This document shows positions 25,768 through 34,367 of a stretch of 64,000 bases of DNA, in pieces (the stretch's first letter is position 1; each line of letters opens with the position of its first letter). A model generated the notes under the pieces. The model was not told the origin of the DNA. It saw only the letters and a list, made by a program, of their open reading frames with translations, and did no database searches. The DNA lies in assembly GCF_900078195.1 (NCBI RefSeq), contig NZ_FJVE01000006.1:560501-624500 (forward strand), given 5' to 3'. The stretch comes from Clostridium sp. Marseille-P299 (lineage in GTDB: Bacteria; Bacillota; Clostridia; Lachnospirales; Lachnospiraceae). A program made the position numbers and the translations under genes.

Positions 25768-27063
25768 ATGGCATCTATTCGTAAAAGAGGAAACTCTTAT
25801 CAAATAACAGTGTCTAACGGACGTGACAGCTCAGGCAGGCAGATACTAGAAACGACGACCTTTACACCTGATCATAACTTGACAGAACGGCAGCAGAAAA
25901 AAGCTCTTGATACCTTTGTGTTTGAATTCGAACAAAAAGTAAAATCTGGCAAGCTATTAAAGGGTGAGAAACTTACCTTATCGGAATTTACTGATCAGTG
26001 GCTCAAAGAATACGCTAAAATAAATCTTACTCAAAACTCTTTTAAAAGCTATAGCGATAATTTAAAACTACGTATCATACCAGCTCTTGGACATATCAAA
26101 CTATCTAATCTTAACCCTATGCATTTACAAAGTTATTATAATAATCTATTAGAAGACGGTATACGTTTAGATGGTAAGCCTGGCGGTTATAGTGCTGCTA
26201 CCATTAAGAAGGACCATGTTATATTAAGCAGTATATTACACACAGCAGTTCAATGGCAGTTAATTGAAAATAATCCTTGCGATCGAGTGTCTCCACCCAA
26301 AGTAACTCGTACTGCTGAAAACATAAAATTTTTTACACTAGAACAAACACAACTTTTTCTTAATGCTCTAGACATGAATTATTCATTTACATATCAGGAA
26401 CATGATCGCATTGATGACACAGGTAAAAAATATCATGTTAGCTCATATGAAGAAACAAAACGAATACCAAAACAATTTAAAGTGTTTTTTTACATAGCTA
26501 TCTTTGGAGGGTTACGCAGGGGTGAGATAGTTGCATTGACCTGGGAAGATATCAACTTTGATGAATGTTCTGTGAATATTAGCAAATCTAGTTCTTATGT
26601 TAATAAGCAGATTATTACTAAAGAACCAAAAACTTTAACTTCTATCCGCACAATTAAGCTTCCTGGCTTTGTTATACAATTACTTAAAGAATGGAAGTTA
26701 GAACAGAATAAATATCGCCTTTCTTTAGGAGATCAATGGGTTGGAAGTAACCACATCTTTACTCAATGGAATGGTAAACAAATGTATCCCTCCACACCGA
26801 CGCAGACATTTAAGAAAATTATCAACAAGTACAATAAAACTGTTACTGATGAGAAAGATAAGCTTCCCTTAATTCCTTTACACGGATTAAGACATACTTC
26901 CGCAACTCTTTTAATAGCCGAAAACGTAGACGTTAAAACTGTCTCAACAAGGCTTGGCCATGCTCAGACAAGCACCACAATGGATATTTATGCTCATGCT
27001 CTAAAACAATTGGATGAAAAAGCTGCTAGTGCATTAGAAGATGCCTTTAAGAAAAAAGCTTAG
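25768..27063 (+). CDS. int: Tyrosine recombinase (integrase) of the island
   Basis: A 431-residue integrase. ATG 25768 was chosen because GAAAGGA lies 8 bases upstream, and the protein then begins MASIRKRGNSYQITVSNGRD, the usual AP2-like arm-binding domain. A SAM-like core-binding domain (about residues 70-190) follows, then the catalytic domain with Arg in GGLRRGEIVALTWEDI, HGLRHTSATLLI (His-x-x-Arg), LGHAQTSTT and the nucleophile Tyr in MDIYAHAL. All key residues are present. It lies next to tRNA-Thr, its expected target, and is followed by arm sites and a terminator. Confidence 0.95.
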   Translation: MASIRKRGNSYQITVSNGRDSSGRQILETTTFTPDHNLTERQQKKALDTFVFEFEQKVKSGKLLKGEKLTLSEFTDQWLKEYAKINLTQNSFKSYSDNLKLRIIPALGHIKLSNLNPMHLQSYYNNLLEDGIRLDGKPGGYSAATIKKDHVILSSILHTAVQWQLIENNPCDRVSPPKVTRTAENIKFFTLEQTQLFLNALDMNYSFTYQEHDRIDDTGKKYHVSSYEETKRIPKQFKVFFYIAIFGGLRRGEIVALTWEDINFDECSVNISKSSSYVNKQIITKEPKTLTSIRTIKLPGFVIQLLKEWKLEQNKYRLSLGDQWVGSNHIFTQWNGKQMYPSTPTQTFKKIINKYNKTVTDEKDKLPLIPLHGLRHTSATLLIAENVDVKTVSTRLGHAQTSTTMDIYAHALKQLDEKAASALEDAFKKKA

Positions 27064-27075
27064 TTTTAAAATAAA

Positions 27076-27096
27076 TGTTAGTCAAATGTTAGTCAA
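27076..27096 (+). repeat. Right arm-type integrase site (two TGTTAGTCAA copies)
   Basis: TGTTAGTCAA at 27076-27085 and 27087-27096, in the same orientation and 11-base spacing as the pair at 13255-13275. It lies 82 bases inside the right attachment site. Confidence 0.7.
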
Positions 27097-27103
27097 ATCA
27101 TAA

Positions 27104-27133
27104 AAAGCACCCCTTTGGGGAGTGCTTTTCTTT
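27104..27133 (+). terminator. Terminator of int
   Basis: AAAGCACCCC-TTT-GGGGAGTGCTTT followed by TCTTT on the plus strand, 40 bases after the int stop. Confidence 0.85.
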
Positions 27134-27140
27134 CCCCATA

Positions 27141-27172
27141 AAATAGAAAAACCCTAGTAAACACTAGGGTTT
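27141..27172 (-). terminator. Island-supplied terminator for tRNA-Thr
   Basis: Minus strand AACCCTAGT-GTTT-ACTAGGGTT followed by a U-rich tail, 8 bases after the tRNA 3' end. It replaces the original terminator now left at 13043-13079. Confidence 0.8.
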
Positions 27173-27178
27173 CATTAT

Positions 27179-27221
27179 AAGCTGCCAACGGGAATCGAAC
27201 CCGTGACCTCCACCTTACCAA
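27179..27221. repeat. Right attachment site, within tRNA-Thr
   Basis: The 43-bp copy overlapping the anticodon loop to 3' end of the functional tRNA-Thr gene. It is identical to 13095-13137, so integration kept the tRNA sequence intact. Confidence 0.93.
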
Positions 27222-27252
27222 GGTGACGCTCTACCGACTGAGCCATGGCAGC
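27180..27252 (-). tRNA. tRNA-Thr (anticodon GGT)
   Basis: A 73-base cloverleaf: acceptor GCTGCCA with TGGCAGC, D-arm GCTCAGTCGGTAGAGC, anticodon stem TCACC-TTGGTAA-GGTGG with GGT at the centre, T-arm ACGGG-TTCGAAT-CCCGT. No CCA is encoded. It is the integration target of the island. Confidence 0.95.
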
Positions 27253-27354
27253 AACTGTTCGCATGGGAATGCGTCCGAAAGATATATTACCATAGAATGA
27301 AATATATTGCAAGTCCAAAATGAAGAAATTTATTTTATAAACCCATTTTCAATA

Positions 27355-27993
27355 TTAAATTTCTTTCAGGATCTGATTCAACTTTTTTCGGATTCGTTGC
27401 AACGCATTATCTACCGATTTGGGCTCTTTATTAAGTATTTCGGCAATCTTACTGTAATTATAATCTTGCATGTAAAGATTTAAAATCTGCCTTTCAAAAT
27501 TGCTTAATCTTTCATAAAGTTCTTTTTCTAAAAGAGATGTATTTTCCTTATCAATAAACATTTCTTCTGGATTCATGATTCTAGCATGTGCTAGGGTTTC
27601 AATAAAAGAAACTGCAGAATCCGTTGATTCTACATCATCGGAATAATTTGAACTATCAATGGATATGTAATTATTAAGTGGCTGATTCTTTTTCGTATTT
27701 GAAGATTTTATAGCCGTATATATTTGTCTTGAAATACATAAATCAGCAAAAGTTAAAAAGGACGCTTCCTTCTCTCTTTGATAATCGCGTATGGCTTTGT
27801 ACAGTCCAATCATACCTTCCTGAATCAAGTCCTCGTGGTCACCACCGATCAAGTAAAGCGCCTTTGCCTTTTTTCTCACTAAATTTTTATACTTACCTAT
27901 TAGATAATCCATCGCTAATGTGTCACCTTCTCGAATGAGCATAACAATGTCTTCATCCGAAATATTCTCATATTGCTGATAAATCATACTCAT
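27355..27993 (-). CDS. sigH: RNA polymerase sigma-H factor (stationary phase and sporulation)
   Basis: A 212-residue alternative sigma factor. Region 2: YKNLVRKKAKALYLIGGDHEDLIQE then GMIGLYKAIRDYQREKEASF. Region 4 near the C-terminus: NLYMQDYNYSKIAEILNKEPKSVDNALQRIRKKL. Sequence and location after rlmB match Clostridial/Bacillus sigH (spo0H), which activates early sporulation genes. The start has TAGGAGGAT. The 189-base gap from rlmB may contain its own promoter, as in Bacillus. Confidence 0.93.
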   Translation of the reverse strand: MSMIYQQYENISDEDIVMLIREGDTLAMDYLIGKYKNLVRKKAKALYLIGGDHEDLIQEGMIGLYKAIRDYQREKEASFLTFADLCISRQIYTAIKSSNTKKNQPLNNYISIDSSNYSDDVESTDSAVSFIETLAHARIMNPEEMFIDKENTSLLEKELYERLSNFERQILNLYMQDYNYSKIAEILNKEPKSVDNALQRIRKKLNQILKEI

Positions 27994-28182
27994 CCTCCTA
28001 ACTCAAAAGTCTTATTAAATGACTACATTTTTAATTTTATAGACAATGTTTTATTGGTGTAAAAACTATTGTAGAAATAACTACAAAAAGATATAAAATT
28101 TTAGAATTCTTTCTATCATAGTTTTTACACCGTTTTATATAACATTATATTTTACTTTTCAATTCTTTGTAAAGTGTATTCC

Positions 28183-28938
28183 TTACTTAAAATTTCTCTG
28201 TCTAACAATCTCATAGCTTAAAATTCCCATAGCCACAGAAGCATTGAGGGAATCAATGTCACCAACCATAGGTATCTTAGCTGTGAAATCACACTTTTCT
28301 CTTACAAGTCTTGAAACTCCGTCACCTTCAGAACCGATTACCAATCCAATTGGTCCAGTCAAGTTCTGGCGATACATTACTTCACCCTGTAGGTCTGCAC
28401 AAACAAACCATAAGCCTTTTTCTTTTAACTCTTCCATAGTCGCAACTAAATTTGTTACCTTCGCTACTGGAGTATAGTTAATGGCACCAGCAGATGTTTT
28501 TGCCACTGTAGCAGTAAGTCCAACTGCTCTACGTTTTGGTATAATGATACCATGAGCACCTGCTTGATTTGCAGTTCGAATCATAGCACCAAGATTATGA
28601 GGATCTTCAATACCATCTAATAAAATAATAAATGGATCTTCTCCTTTTTCTTCTGCTGCCTTTAAAATATCTTCAACTTCTGCGTATTCATACGCTGCAG
28701 CATATGCAATAACACCTTGATGTTTCCCTGAATCTGAAATCTGATCCAAACGCTCTTTTTTAACAAAATTAATAATTGTGTCGCCTTTTTTAGCTTCACG
28801 TAAAATAGATTTAATTGGTCCATCTTGACAACCATCTAATATAAAAAGACGATCGATTGGTTTTCCTGCTCGAAATGCTTCTAATACTGCATTTCTACCT
28901 TCTATAGTTAGTTCTTCGTATCTCAAATTAACCTCCAT
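28183..28938 (-). CDS. rlmB: 23S rRNA 2'-O-methyltransferase, TrmH/SpoU family
   Basis: Methylates a ribose in 23S rRNA (G2251 in E. coli) using SAM. The 251-residue protein has an N-terminal substrate-binding domain (ILDGCQDGPIKSILREAKKG) and a C-terminal SPOUT knot: DPHNLGAMIRTANQAGAHG (motif 1), VIGSEGDGVSRLV (motif 2) and IPMVGDIDSLNASVAMGIL (motif 3). Length is normal. It follows mrnC by 132 bases in the conserved cysE-cysS-mrnC-rlmB-sigH order. Confidence 0.94.
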   Translation of the reverse strand: MEVNLRYEELTIEGRNAVLEAFRAGKPIDRLFILDGCQDGPIKSILREAKKGDTIINFVKKERLDQISDSGKHQGVIAYAAAYEYAEVEDILKAAEEKGEDPFIILLDGIEDPHNLGAMIRTANQAGAHGIIIPKRRAVGLTATVAKTSAGAINYTPVAKVTNLVATMEELKEKGLWFVCADLQGEVMYRQNLTGPIGLVIGSEGDGVSRLVREKCDFTAKIPMVGDIDSLNASVAMGILSYEIVRQRNFK

Positions 28939-29070
28939 ACTGTCTACAAGCAGCTTCTTTCAGCTTGTACTAAATCATTTTAAATATAACCACTTAAAAT
29001 TAAATTTTTATAGTGATATTCTTTTTTATATGTCCTTCTTGTAACAAAACTGTATTACCCACGTTCTATT

Positions 29071-29514
29071 CTAATCTTCACTCTCAATAAAACCAGCTTT
29101 ATGCAACCCAGAATGCAACAGTTCAAAAATTCGGTCCATCTGTTCAGTCATATAAAGATATCCCATCAATGCTTCAAACCCCGTAGCAATTCGGTAATCA
29201 CTCATGGATGCATTCTTCGCAACAGTAACAGACTTCGCATTTCTTCCACGCTTATAATATCCAAGTTCTTCTTCCGTCAACTCATCCATAATTGCATGTA
29301 AAATATCTTTTTGTGCGGATGCCTTCACCATCTTACTCGCATTTTGATGTAAGCGATTCACTTGGGCGTTTCCACGCTCCACTAGCATTGTACGTATAAT
29401 AAGATCGTAAATACTATCTCCTATATACGCCAATGTTAGTGGAGAATAGGTACGTATATCTTTTTTTGAAAGTTCAAAAGTACTTTGCACTTTTGAAACT
29501 AAGCTCTCTTCCAT
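29071..29514 (-). CDS. mrnC: Mini-ribonuclease III
   Basis: Matures the ends of 23S rRNA. It is a 147-residue stand-alone RNase III catalytic domain without dsRNA-binding domain: PLTLAYIGDSIYDLIIRTML (with the catalytic Asp), HQNASKMVKASAQ and ATGFEALMGYLYM. It overlaps the cysS stop by 16 bases, so translation is probably coupled. Confidence 0.95.
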   Translation of the reverse strand: MEESLVSKVQSTFELSKKDIRTYSPLTLAYIGDSIYDLIIRTMLVERGNAQVNRLHQNASKMVKASAQKDILHAIMDELTEEELGYYKRGRNAKSVTVAKNASMSDYRIATGFEALMGYLYMTEQMDRIFELLHSGLHKAGFIESED

Positions 29515-30941
29515 TTCACACCTTCTCTAGTATCTTCAAGAATAATGCCCATATCAAGCAATTGATTACGTATTTCATCTGCTTTTGCAAAATCCTTGTT
29601 TTTTCTAGCAGCTTGACGAGCTGCAATAAGTTGTTCTACTTCTTCATCTAACATCTCTGTCTTTTTTTCAGTTTCAATTCCAAGTATATCACAGAGTGTA
29701 GTAATTTTGGTAAGAACTTTTTCAATCATTTCTTCACTGGAATCAACAGAAAGATTTGAATTTGATAATTTCACCATTTCAAAAATTGCAGTAATAGCAT
29801 CAGCAGTGTTAAAATCATCATCCATTACGGTATCAAATTTTTCATGTAATGCCTCAAATTCCTTCCATAAACCTTGCTCTTCCTCTGTTAATCCAATTGT
29901 TGCATCTGCTTCGCAAGCAATTAATTCTTTCTCAGACATTTTATCTTTTTTTACACTTTGTAAATATTTTAATTGCGCAATTGCATTTTGGATTCTTTCT
30001 AATCCATTCTTAGATGCTTCCATAATCTCACGACTAAAGTTAATTGGGCTTCTATAGTGTACACTTAGTAAAAAGAATCGAAGAATTGATAATGGGAATT
30101 CTTTTTCAATATCTCTTACTGTAAAGAAATTGCCTTCAGATTTAGACATCTTCTTATTATCAATATTTACAAAGGCATTGTGCATCCAATATTTCGCAAA
30201 TTGTTTACCACTGCATGCTTCTGTTTGTGCAATTTCATTTTCATGGTGAGGGAAAATTAAATCTTCGCCGCCTGCGTGAATATCAATTTGTTCTCCCAAA
30301 TACTTTTTACTCATAACGGAACATTCAATATGCCAACCTGGTCTTCCATCACACCATGGTGAATGCCATGCTGGCTCTCCAGCCTTTTTCGGTTTCCAAA
30401 GAACAAAATCCATAGGATCTTCTTTTTCATCACTTACAGCAATTCTTGCACCAGCTTCTAAGTCATCAATGTTCTTCTTTGATAATTTTCCATACTCAGG
30501 GAAACTTCTCGTTTTAAAATACACAGTACCATTTTTTGCATAAGCATGGTCCTTTTCAATCAAATCCTCAATCATCTCGATCATTTCATCAATTTCTTCA
30601 GTTGCTTTAGGATTCTTAGTTGCAGGTTTTACGTTAAGAGCTTTTGTATCCTTCTTAAATTCATTGATATAACGTTCTGATATTTCAGATGAGGAAACAC
30701 CCTCTTCATTGGCTTTTTTAATAATTTTATCATCTACGTCTGTAAAATTAGATACAAAATTAACTTCGTAACCTTTGTATTCTAAATAACGTCTTACCGT
30801 ATCAAATACAACAACAGGTCTTGCATTTCCTATATGAATATAATTATAAACGGTAGGGCCACATACATACATACTTACTTTTCCCTCTTGTAATGGCACA
30901 AATGTTTCTTTTTGCTTACTTAAGGTATTATAGATTTTCAT
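29499..30941 (-). CDS. cysS: Cysteinyl-tRNA synthetase
   Basis: A 480-residue class I synthetase. The HIGH motif is in CGPTVYNYIHIGNARPVV, the zinc ligands are CSVMSKKYLG plus HHENEIAQTEA, the KMSKS loop is NKKMSKSEGNFFT, and a C-terminal DALR-type anticodon-binding domain follows. It has a full family length. Start ATG behind AGAAGGAGAAC. It is transcribed with cysE from the Cys T-box, so both respond to uncharged tRNA-Cys. Confidence 0.97.
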   Translation of the reverse strand: MKIYNTLSKQKETFVPLQEGKVSMYVCGPTVYNYIHIGNARPVVVFDTVRRYLEYKGYEVNFVSNFTDVDDKIIKKANEEGVSSSEISERYINEFKKDTKALNVKPATKNPKATEEIDEMIEMIEDLIEKDHAYAKNGTVYFKTRSFPEYGKLSKKNIDDLEAGARIAVSDEKEDPMDFVLWKPKKAGEPAWHSPWCDGRPGWHIECSVMSKKYLGEQIDIHAGGEDLIFPHHENEIAQTEACSGKQFAKYWMHNAFVNIDNKKMSKSEGNFFTVRDIEKEFPLSILRFFLLSVHYRSPINFSREIMEASKNGLERIQNAIAQLKYLQSVKKDKMSEKELIACEADATIGLTEEEQGLWKEFEALHEKFDTVMDDDFNTADAITAIFEMVKLSNSNLSVDSSEEMIEKVLTKITTLCDILGIETEKKTEMLDEEVEQLIAARQAARKNKDFAKADEIRNQLLDMGIILEDTREGVKWKRA

Positions 30942-30972
30942 TTGAGTTCTCCTTCTTTAAATACTATTTCTA

Positions 30973-31656
30973 TTATTTATTGATATCATCTTCATTTTCT
31001 ATTTTTTTATCATTGATTTGCTCATGCAATTCATTGTAACGTAAGCTAAGTGAATGTATCGTTTTATCTAAATGATCAATCTGATTTTGAACTGGATCTG
31101 GTAAACGTTGATCCAAATCTTCACTTGGAACTTTAATATTATCTCTCTTTACAACCTTACCTGGCACACCAACCACTGTGGAATTCGGAGGGACTTCTGA
31201 TAAAACAACAGATCCAGCTCCTATTTTAGAATTCTCTCCCACTGTAAAGGATCCTAATACTTTTGCTCCTGCGCTAATCATAACATTATCGCCGATGGTT
31301 GGATGGCGTTTGCCTTTTTCTTTTCCTGTACCACCTAAGGTTACTCCTTGATATAAGGTAACATTATCTCCAATGATAGCAGTTTCACCTATAACCACAC
31401 CATGCCCATGGTCAATAAATAGTCCTTTACCTATGGTCGCTCCTGGATGTATTTCAATTCCTGTTTTTCTGACCGTACGCTGTGAAAACCAACGTGCAAG
31501 AAAATAATGTTTTCTTAAAAATAACCAATGTGCAATTCGGTGCCTTATAATTGCTTTAAAACTTGGGTATAAAAAAACCTCCCATGGGGTCTTAATCGCC
31601 GCATCACGTTCTTTTATAACTTGCATTTCTTCTTTTATGAAACGAATTATACCCAT
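30973..31656 (-). CDS. cysE: Serine O-acetyltransferase
   Basis: Transfers acetyl from acetyl-CoA to L-serine, the first step of cysteine synthesis. The 227-residue protein starts at MGIIRFIKEEMQVIKERD. AAGGATGG precedes this ATG, and ten further codons upstream (to 31686) are less likely. The N-terminal helices are followed by hexapeptide repeats (IGKGLFIDHGHGVVIGETA, GVTLGGTGKEKGKRHPTIGD, IGAGSVVLSEVPPNSTVVG). The His of DHGHG and the GKRHP motif are catalytic. It is in the T-box-controlled cys operon, 31 bases before cysS. Confidence 0.95.
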   Translation of the reverse strand: MGIIRFIKEEMQVIKERDAAIKTPWEVFLYPSFKAIIRHRIAHWLFLRKHYFLARWFSQRTVRKTGIEIHPGATIGKGLFIDHGHGVVIGETAIIGDNVTLYQGVTLGGTGKEKGKRHPTIGDNVMISAGAKVLGSFTVGENSKIGAGSVVLSEVPPNSTVVGVPGKVVKRDNIKVPSEDLDQRLPDPVQNQIDHLDKTIHSLSLRYNELHEQINDKKIENEDDINK

Positions 31657-31768
31657 ATCATTACCATCCTTCCTATAGATAAACATAATTTTAACTATGA
31701 ATAGATTTTGGGCGTTGCGTTTTCTAATCTATAGGACAAAGCATTGTACACTTTTATATTCCATAAAT

Positions 31769-32020
31769 TAAAAAAACTCCACCTCTTAATCATTAAGAGG
31801 CGAAGTTATCGCGGTTCCACTCTCATTTGTAACTCATCATAAGTTACATCTTTCTACTGATAACGGCAGTTTCCCGTGTTTAGGTACTATTTTCACTAAA
31901 CAAGCTCCCAGATGCACTTCCCTTTACCTAAAATAAAGGATGCTTTCAGCCAATGACATCCTCTCTCTGTTACCGTTAGTATAGGTACTCTTTCTGTTCT
32001 TCGCTTTTTAATATTAATTT
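31769..32020 (-). promoter_or_regulatory. T-box riboswitch of the cysE-cysS operon
   Basis: Minus-strand leader with the T-box AGAGTGGAACCGCG (31811-31823) and the terminator CGCCTCTTAATGATTAAGAGGTGGAG with U7 at 31769-31806. The proposed specifier is TGC (Cys) in GAAGTGCATC. Uncharged tRNA-Cys would favour the antiterminator. Confidence 0.92.
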
Positions 32021-32026
32021 GTATTT

Positions 32027-32055
32027 ATTCTATGCAAATTTTATATTTTTGTCAA
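32027..32055 (-). promoter_or_regulatory. Promoter of the cys T-box operon
   Basis: Minus strand TTGACA, 17 bp, TAGAAT, just before the T-box leader. Confidence 0.75.
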
Positions 32056-32069
32056 CCCTTTCACACACT

Positions 32070-32250
32070 CACGAATTGATTATCATTGCCATTAACCTTG
32101 CAGCTTCCAATTCATAAATCAATTACTCATTGGTGTATGCCTTACGACACCCGATTCATAAATTTTATCACTCACTGCCGCTAGTCTTGCAGCCTCCGAT
32201 TCATAAATTAATTACTCATTACCGTTAGACTTGCAACATCCAGTACAACC
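32070..32250. repeat. 44-45-bp degenerate tandem repeats after and within the ispF 3' end
   Basis: TTCATAAAT recurs at 32111, 32155 and 32200. Each unit carries an ATTACTCA-like start and a CTTGCAGC / CTTGCAAC block. The fourth, coding copy is the last 40 bases of ispF. The period of about 45 bases equals 15 codons, so the array looks like serial duplication of the Cys-rich tail now outside the gene. Confidence 0.75.
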
Positions 32251-32793
32251 GGAACAACGATCAGTGGCATCTGGATCATAAACATATGCTACTCCATCTT
32301 TTCCGTTATAAGAAAAATTCTCTACGGTATTTAATAAGCAAATTGCTTGAGAAGAAATTCCCTCTCCGCTACCGGTAAAACCTAATCCTTCCTCCGTTGT
32401 AGCCTTTATATTAACATTGTTTACGTCAATCTCCAATGTTTTTGCGATATTTTCAACCATTTTAGGAATGTAACTTGCTAATTTAGGTCTTTGTGCAACA
32501 ATTGTTGCATCAATGTTTCCTATGATAAAACACTTTTCATCTAAGAGTTTTTTCACATGCTTTAACAATTCTATACTGGATACTCCACGATATTCCTCTT
32601 TCGTATCTGGAAAATGTTTTCCGATATCACCAAGTGCAGCTGCTCCAAGTAACGCATCCATAATCGCGTGGACTAATACATCTGCATCCGAATGACCTAG
32701 TAATCCTTTCTCATAAGGAATTGTAATACCACCTAAAATAAGTTCTCTATCTTCCACTAATTTATGAACATCATAACCTAACCCTACTCTCAT
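32212..32793 (-). CDS. ispF: 2-C-methyl-D-erythritol 2,4-cyclodiphosphate synthase with a Cys-rich tail
   Basis: Makes the cyclic diphosphate of the non-mevalonate isoprenoid pathway. The conserved parts are [20 protein letters not shown] (zinc ligands D and H), [27 protein letters not shown] and [20 protein letters not shown]. IspF is normally about 155-160 residues. This one has 193, with an extra C-terminal tail of about 35 residues ending [16 protein letters not shown]. Five cysteines in a CxxCxxCC-like pattern suggest metal or redox binding, function unknown. The start has GGAGGTTAAG. It diverges from the pectin esterase gene. Confidence 0.93.
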   Translation of the reverse strand: MRVGLGYDVHKLVEDRELILGGITIPYEKGLLGHSDADVLVHAIMDALLGAAALGDIGKHFPDTKEEYRGVSSIELLKHVKKLLDEKCFIIGNIDATIVAQRPKLASYIPKMVENIAKTLEIDVNNVNIKATTEEGLGFTGSGEGISSQAICLLNTVENFSYNGKDGVAYVYDPDATDRCSGCTGCCKSNGNE

Positions 32794-33009
32794 CTTAACC
32801 TCCGTTCTTACTTAAGCTATATTCTAAGAAGTAAAAGGCAACTTCTGATAAGCTATACTATATGAAATTATATATTTTTCGTAATACTGTATTTATAATT
32901 TATTTAAATAGAACAACTTTTTCCTTAAATGTTCTTCCTTCATTTTATTATTATATTCAACGAATTACAATCAAAATATTTATCAATAATATTTTAACAT
33001 AGTTTTTGC

Positions 33010-33037
33010 TTGTCATCCACCAAGGTTTTAGTATAAT
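33010..33037 (+). promoter_or_regulatory. Promoter of the pectin esterase gene
   Basis: TTGTCA, 16 bp, TATAAT on the plus strand, 60 bases before the start codon. The rest of the 32794-33096 divergent gap is AT-rich with nothing else clear. Confidence 0.6.
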
Positions 33038-33096
33038 AAGCCTTAGGCAGATGCTTGAAATACAAAAGAAACTTACACATAGGAGGCCAGAAAATT

Positions 33097-34101
33097 ATGA
33101 TAACCGTTTCAATGCTTGGGGATGGTGATTTTAAAACCATTGGTGATGCTATTTTATCAATTCCTGATGTTCATGAAGAAACAATCACCATTTTCGTAAA
33201 ACCAGGTATTTATAATGAAAAATTATTTATAAGGAAGTCGAATTTAAAAATCATCGGACAAGATCCTTTGACTACAGTGATTCGATATAATGATGGTGCA
33301 AAAAAATTGCGGGAGGATGGTAGTGAATATCGCACTTCAAATACCTTCACAGTTTTATTTGCCGGTAGAGATATCACAGTTGAAAATATAACCATTGAAA
33401 ACTATGCTGGATATGGAGAAAAAGTGGGCCAGGCCGTAGCAGCCTATATTGCCTCTGATTGTACCGCTTTTTATAATTGCAGGTTTATTGCATTTCAAGA
33501 TACTATCTTTGTTGGTGAAATCAATGAGGCTCAACTAGAAAAATTAATGCTACCTGATTATTTTAAAAATTCCAATACTCCAATCATGTTTCCACTTGTA
33601 AGAAATTATTTTGAAGATTGTTATATCCGTGGTGACGTTGATTTTATCTTTGGTTCTAATACTTGTTATTTTAATCGATGTACCATTGATTCTTGTGAAT
33701 TACGAAGTGAAGAAACCGCTTATATCACTGCTGCAAATACTCCAATTTCACAAGAATTCGGCCTTGTTTTTTATGATTGTAATTTAATCGGTGATGCAAA
33801 AGAAAATAGTGTTTATCTTGGAAGGCCATGGAGAAGCTATGCAAAAACTGCATTTCTTCATTGTAATATGGAAGGTCATATTAAAGAGGAAGGCTGGCAC
33901 AATTGGGATAAACCTAATGCAGAGGTTACTTGCTCCTATGTTGAATATGCAAATACAGGAGTTGGTAGTAAAACTAATAAACGTGCAAACTTTTCAAAAC
34001 AACTAACAAATCCAGGATTAGAAGAATATTATCATCCACTCAATGTTTTACGTGGGGAGGATCTCTGGAACCCAGTTAGAACCATTGAAAATAATTTTTA
34101 G
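33097..34101 (+). CDS. Pectin methylesterase, CE8 family, without signal peptide
   Basis: Removes methyl groups from pectin or its oligomers. The 334-residue parallel beta-helix protein starts at MITVSMLGDGDFKTIGDAIL. AGGAGGCC lies 9 bases before this ATG, and the longer frame to 33055 lacks one. Conserved elements are CRFIAFQDTIFVG (catalytic Gln and Asp region), GDVDFIFGSNTCYFNRC (second Asp) and YLGRPWRSYAKTAF (Arg). There is no signal peptide, so it probably acts in the cytoplasm on imported pectin oligosaccharides. No pectate lyase or transporter lies nearby. Confidence 0.92.
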   Translation: MITVSMLGDGDFKTIGDAILSIPDVHEETITIFVKPGIYNEKLFIRKSNLKIIGQDPLTTVIRYNDGAKKLREDGSEYRTSNTFTVLFAGRDITVENITIENYAGYGEKVGQAVAAYIASDCTAFYNCRFIAFQDTIFVGEINEAQLEKLMLPDYFKNSNTPIMFPLVRNYFEDCYIRGDVDFIFGSNTCYFNRCTIDSCELRSEETAYITAANTPISQEFGLVFYDCNLIGDAKENSVYLGRPWRSYAKTAFLHCNMEGHIKEEGWHNWDKPNAEVTCSYVEYANTGVGSKTNKRANFSKQLTNPGLEEYYHPLNVLRGEDLWNPVRTIENNF

Positions 34102-34140
34102 AAATGTACTTTAGTCGATTATCTAATTTCAATCAATACA

Positions 34141-34184
34141 ACAAAAAACCTATCAATCGGCTAACGCCGTTTGATAGGTTTTCA
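34141..34184. terminator. Bidirectional terminator (pectin esterase and tRNAs)
   Basis: AACCTATCAA (34147) pairs with TTGATAGGTT (34171). It has an A-run on one side and TTTC on the other, so it can serve the plus gene and the minus tRNA operon. Confidence 0.85.
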
Positions 34185-34191
34185 TTCATAG

Positions 34192-34265
34192 TAGCGAAAG
34201 AGGGATTTGAACCCACGACACCACGGGTATGAACCGTGTGCTCTAGCCAACTGAGCTATTTCGCC
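34192..34265 (-). tRNA. tRNA-Met (anticodon CAT), elongator type
   Basis: A 74-base cloverleaf: GGCGAAA acceptor with TTTCGCT (one G-U pair), D-arm GCTCAGTTGGCTAGAGC, anticodon arm CACGG-TTCATAC-CCGTG, T-arm GTGGG-TTCAAAT-CCCTC. It resembles elongator Met tRNA of Firmicutes. A lysidine-type Ile tRNA cannot be fully excluded. Confidence 0.88.
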
Positions 34266-34294
34266 ATATTACGTCATTTGACTGACCGTAAAAA

Positions 34295-34367
34295 TGGGAC
34301 CTATAGGACTCGAACCTATGACCCTCTGCTTGTAAGGCAGATGCTCTCCCAGCTGAGCTAAGATCCC
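34295..34367 (-). tRNA. tRNA-Val (anticodon TAC)
   Basis: A 73-base cloverleaf: GGGATCT acceptor with AGGTCCC (one G-U pair), anticodon arm TCTGC-CTTACAA-GCAGA, T-arm TAGG-TTCGAGT-CCTA. It is 29 bases upstream of tRNA-Met in the same transcript. No CCA is encoded. Confidence 0.93.

Larger units (their letters stand above)
13095..27221. mobile_element. 14,084-bp integrative element in tRNA-Thr(GGT), decayed prophage or satellite-like
   Basis: The region is bounded by perfect 43-bp direct repeats (13095-13137 and 27179-27221). The right copy is the 3' half of a complete tRNA-Thr gene and the left copy is a fragment. A tyrosine integrase lies next to the tRNA, and paired TGTTAGTCAA sites lie inside both ends. 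The cargo includes a phage-type sigma factor, a terminase small-subunit fossil, hicAB, a J-domain gene and small unknown genes. No replication, capsid or conjugation genes are intact, so it is likely a remnant that can no longer spread alone, although int itself looks intact. Five genes are broken: terS, protease, hicA, J-domain gene and a 3' fragment before int. Confidence 0.9.
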
